Source: Pseudomonadota bacterium
GTDB lineage: Bacteria > Pseudomonadota > Alphaproteobacteria > Dongiales > Dongiaceae
Length of the DNA: 64,000 nucleotides
Reading direction: 5' to 3'
Assembly: GCA_016183985.1 (NCBI GenBank)
Contig: JACPDN010000006.1
Coordinates: 620,001 to 684,000, forward strand
The notes beneath the pieces are model-generated. The model did no database searches and was not told where the DNA came from. It saw only the letters and a program-made list of their open reading frames with translations. The translations under genes were made by a program, and so were the position numbers. Below are positions 62,262-64,000 of this stretch, piece by piece (position 1 is the first letter of the stretch; every line of letters begins with the position of its first letter).

Positions 62262-63434
62262 ATGGATGCCGAGTTCCACCGCACCAAGCGCCTGCCGCCT
62301 TATGTGTTCGCCGAGGTGAACAAGCTGAAGGCCGCCTTGCGTGCCGCCGGGCGCGATATCATCGATTTTGGGATGGGGAACCCGGACCAGCCACCGCCCA
62401 AGCATGTGAGCGATAAGCTCGCCGAGACGTTGACTGACCCGCGTGCGCACCGCTATTCGAATTCACGCGGCATTCCGGGTTTGCGTAAAGCCCTCGCCGC
62501 CTATTATGCGCGCCGCTTCAATGTCGAGATCGATCCGGAACGTGAGGCGATCGTCACCTTGGGCTCCAAGGAGGGCCTCGCCAACCTCGCCCAGGCAATC
62601 ACCAGCCCAGGCGATGTGATTCTGGCACCCAACCCATCCTATCCCATTCATGCCTTCGGCTTCATCATCGCCGGTGCCGCGATCCGCTCGATCCCATTCC
62701 ATCCAGGCGCTGATTTCCTGGTGGCAATGGACCGCGCCGTGCGGCATTCCGTGCCGAAACCGCTTGCGGTCATCGTCAACTTCCCCAGCAACCCAACAGC
62801 CGAAGTCGCGGATCTCGATTTCTACCGCGAGGTCGTCGCCTTCTGCCGCAAGCACGAGATCTTCATCATCTCGGATATCGCTTATGCGGAAGTCTATTTC
62901 GACGGCAACCCGCCACCCTCGATCCTGGAGGTGCCGGGCGCCAAGGACATTGCGGTCGAATTCAGCTCGCTTTCAAAGACCTATTCCATGCCCGGCTGGC
63001 GTATCGGCTTCTGCGTCGGCAACCAGCGCCTGATCGGCGCGCTGACACGGGTCAAATCCTATCTCGATTACGGTGCCTTCACGCCGATCCAGGTGGCGGC
63101 GACCGCAGCGCTCAACGGCCCGCAGGATTGTATCGACGAGATGCGGGCACGGTATAAAGGTCGCCGCGACGTGCTGATCGAAGGCCTGAACGCTGCCGGC
63201 TGGCCTGTGCCAGCGCCGCCCGCTTCGATGTTTGCCTGGGCGCCGATCCCCGAACGCTATCGCGAGATGGGATCGCTCGAATTCTCAAAGTTCCTGATCG
63301 AGAAAGCCGGTGTCGCCGTCGCCCCTGGCATCGGCTTTGGCGAATATGGCGACGACCATGTGCGGCTCGCCCTCGTCGAGAACGAGCATCGCACACGGCA
63401 GGCGATCCGCGCCATCAAGGCGGCGCTGAAATAG
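62262..63434 (+). CDS. Class I/II aminotransferase (AlaC/LL-diaminopimelate-type)
   Basis: 390 residues. RLPPYVFAEVNKLKAALRAAGRDIIDFGMGNPD opens the family; PNPSYPIHAFGF, NFPSNPTAEVAD, DIAYAEVYFDG and the PLP lysine in SSLSKTYSMPGWRIGF follow. Pyridoxal-phosphate transamination, probably alanine/pyruvate or related; close relatives lie upstream of homoserine dehydrogenase in many alphaproteobacteria, which is not the case here. It is 178 bp after the XRE-cupin gene and may share its role. Confidence 0.92.
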   Translation: MDAEFHRTKRLPPYVFAEVNKLKAALRAAGRDIIDFGMGNPDQPPPKHVSDKLAETLTDPRAHRYSNSRGIPGLRKALAAYYARRFNVEIDPEREAIVTLGSKEGLANLAQAITSPGDVILAPNPSYPIHAFGFIIAGAAIRSIPFHPGADFLVAMDRAVRHSVPKPLAVIVNFPSNPTAEVADLDFYREVVAFCRKHEIFIISDIAYAEVYFDGNPPPSILEVPGAKDIAVEFSSLSKTYSMPGWRIGFCVGNQRLIGALTRVKSYLDYGAFTPIQVAATAALNGPQDCIDEMRARYKGRRDVLIEGLNAAGWPVPAPPASMFAWAPIPERYREMGSLEFSKFLIEKAGVAVAPGIGFGEYGDDHVRLALVENEHRTRQAIRAIKAALK

Positions 63435-63437
63435 ACT

Positions 63438-64000
63438 TTAGGCGGGACGTGTCGGAATATTGAGCCCGCGCTGCACCGCCGGTCGCGCCAGGCACTTCTC
63501 CAGCCAGGCCGGCACATTCTTCAGCTTGCTGTATTCGACCAGGTCGCCGGCGCCATAGAAGCCGATAAGGTTCCGGACCCAGCCCAGATGCGCGATGTCG
63601 GCAATGGTATAGTCATCGCCCATGATCCATGCGTGAGTCGCCAGCCGGTCTTCAAGCACACCCAGCAAGCGCTTCGATTCGTTGACATAGCGTTCCAGCG
63701 GCCGCTTGTCCTCAAAGTCCTTGCCGGCGAATTTGTGAAAGAAGCCGACCTGGCCGAACATCGGGCCAATGAAGGACATTTGGAAGAAGACCCATTGGAT
63801 CGTCTCCCAGCGCTGCATCGGGTCGGCGGGCAGCAGCTTCCCCGTCTTTTCGGCAAGGTATTGCAGGATGGCGCCGGATTCAAAAAGACCCAGCGGTTTG
63901 CCGCCCGGTCCGTTGGGATCGATGATCGCCGGGATCTTGCCGTTGGGATTGAGCGACAAGAATTCCGGCAGCCAGCTCTCATTCTTGGTGATGTCAACGA
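63438..64000 (-). CDS. Glutathione S-transferase family protein (5' end beyond window)
   Basis: C-terminal about 187 residues; the frame is open to the window edge and reads VDITKNESWLPEFLSLNPNGKIPAI, so the catalytic N-terminal residue is missing from view. ESGAILQYLAEKTGKLLP is the thioredoxin-domain cis-Pro/glutathione region, then an all-helical domain with GPMFGQ and DDYTIADIAHLGWV. YfcG/nu-class like. Stop lies 4 bp from the convergent aminotransferase stop. Confidence 0.87.
   Translation of the reverse strand, partial: VDITKNESWLPEFLSLNPNGKIPAIIDPNGPGGKPLGLFESGAILQYLAEKTGKLLPADPMQRWETIQWVFFQMSFIGPMFGQVGFFHKFAGKDFEDKRPLERYVNESKRLLGVLEDRLATHAWIMGDDYTIADIAHLGWVRNLIGFYGAGDLVEYSKLKNVPAWLEKCLARPAVQRGLNIPTRPA

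Overview
The window is about 62-64% GC chromosomal DNA from an alphaproteobacterium, most likely a Rhodospirillales-type free-living heterotroph. This rests on gene order rather than on a database match. Four blocks typical of the class are present: tsaE-amgK-murU-addB; chvI-chvG-hprK-rapZ-EIIA(Man)-HPr-EI-ahcY; rpmH-rnpA-yidD-yidC-engB; and the SOS mutagenesis cassette imuA-imuB-dnaE2 behind a GTTC-N7-GTTC LexA box. Several small PAS_5-type proteins point the same way. No rRNA, tRNA, CRISPR array, integrase or complete insertion sequence was recognised.

Layout. 1-3.9 kb (minus): AddB (cut by the window edge), a MurU-like nucleotidyltransferase, an AmgK-like sugar kinase and TsaE. 4.0-10.4 kb (plus): a ferredoxin-NADP reductase and a compact phosphorelay (receiver-histidine kinase, large GAF/PAS histidine kinase, stand-alone receiver), all opposite in strand to their surroundings. 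10.4-12.7 kb (minus): a DivL-like pseudokinase with Tyr in place of the phospho-acceptor His. 12.8-20.9 kb (minus): ahcY, the nitrogen-type PTS phosphorelay, rapZ, a short HprK and the ChvG/ChvI envelope-stress pair. 21-27.7 kb: mixed metabolism (corrinoid protein, HutH behind a HutC-like operator, two PAS_5 proteins, an isomerase, a hydratase, a methyltransferase). 27.7-29.5 kb: a decayed accessory islet with an HEIGH metallopeptidase remnant. 29.6-35.3 kb: LexA-box imuA-imuB-dnaE2, with a palindromic repeat inserted in frame in dnaE2. 35.4-40 kb: msrA, then a trehalose operon (otsB, GH15, otsA). 40-46.3 kb: gloB, methyltransferase, YjhX-family protein, MHS transporter with LysR, a 64-residue membrane protein and a lipid kinase. 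46.6-52.8 kb: the rpmH operon and argB, separated by a lower-GC gene for a secreted protein of unknown function. 52.9-64 kb: solute-binding protein, K+/H+ antiporter, GcvA-type LysR, DUF1127 protein, then a probable catabolic operon (aldehyde dehydrogenase, 53-residue membrane microprotein, NCS1 permease, P1 peptidase) facing a PuuR-type XRE-cupin regulator, and finally an aminotransferase and a partial glutathione S-transferase.

How it fits together. The EI-HPr-EIIA relay, HprK, RapZ and ChvG/ChvI sit head to tail, so carbon/nitrogen status, envelope stress and cell-wall recycling (amgK/murU) are physically close. DivL suggests CtrA-type cell-cycle control nearby. The least ordinary parts are the 6.4 kb insertion between divL and tsaE, the decayed islet beside the LexA box, the repeat inside dnaE2, the unannotated microprotein translationally coupled to the NCS1 permease, and the secreted orphan inside the engB-argB neighbourhood.
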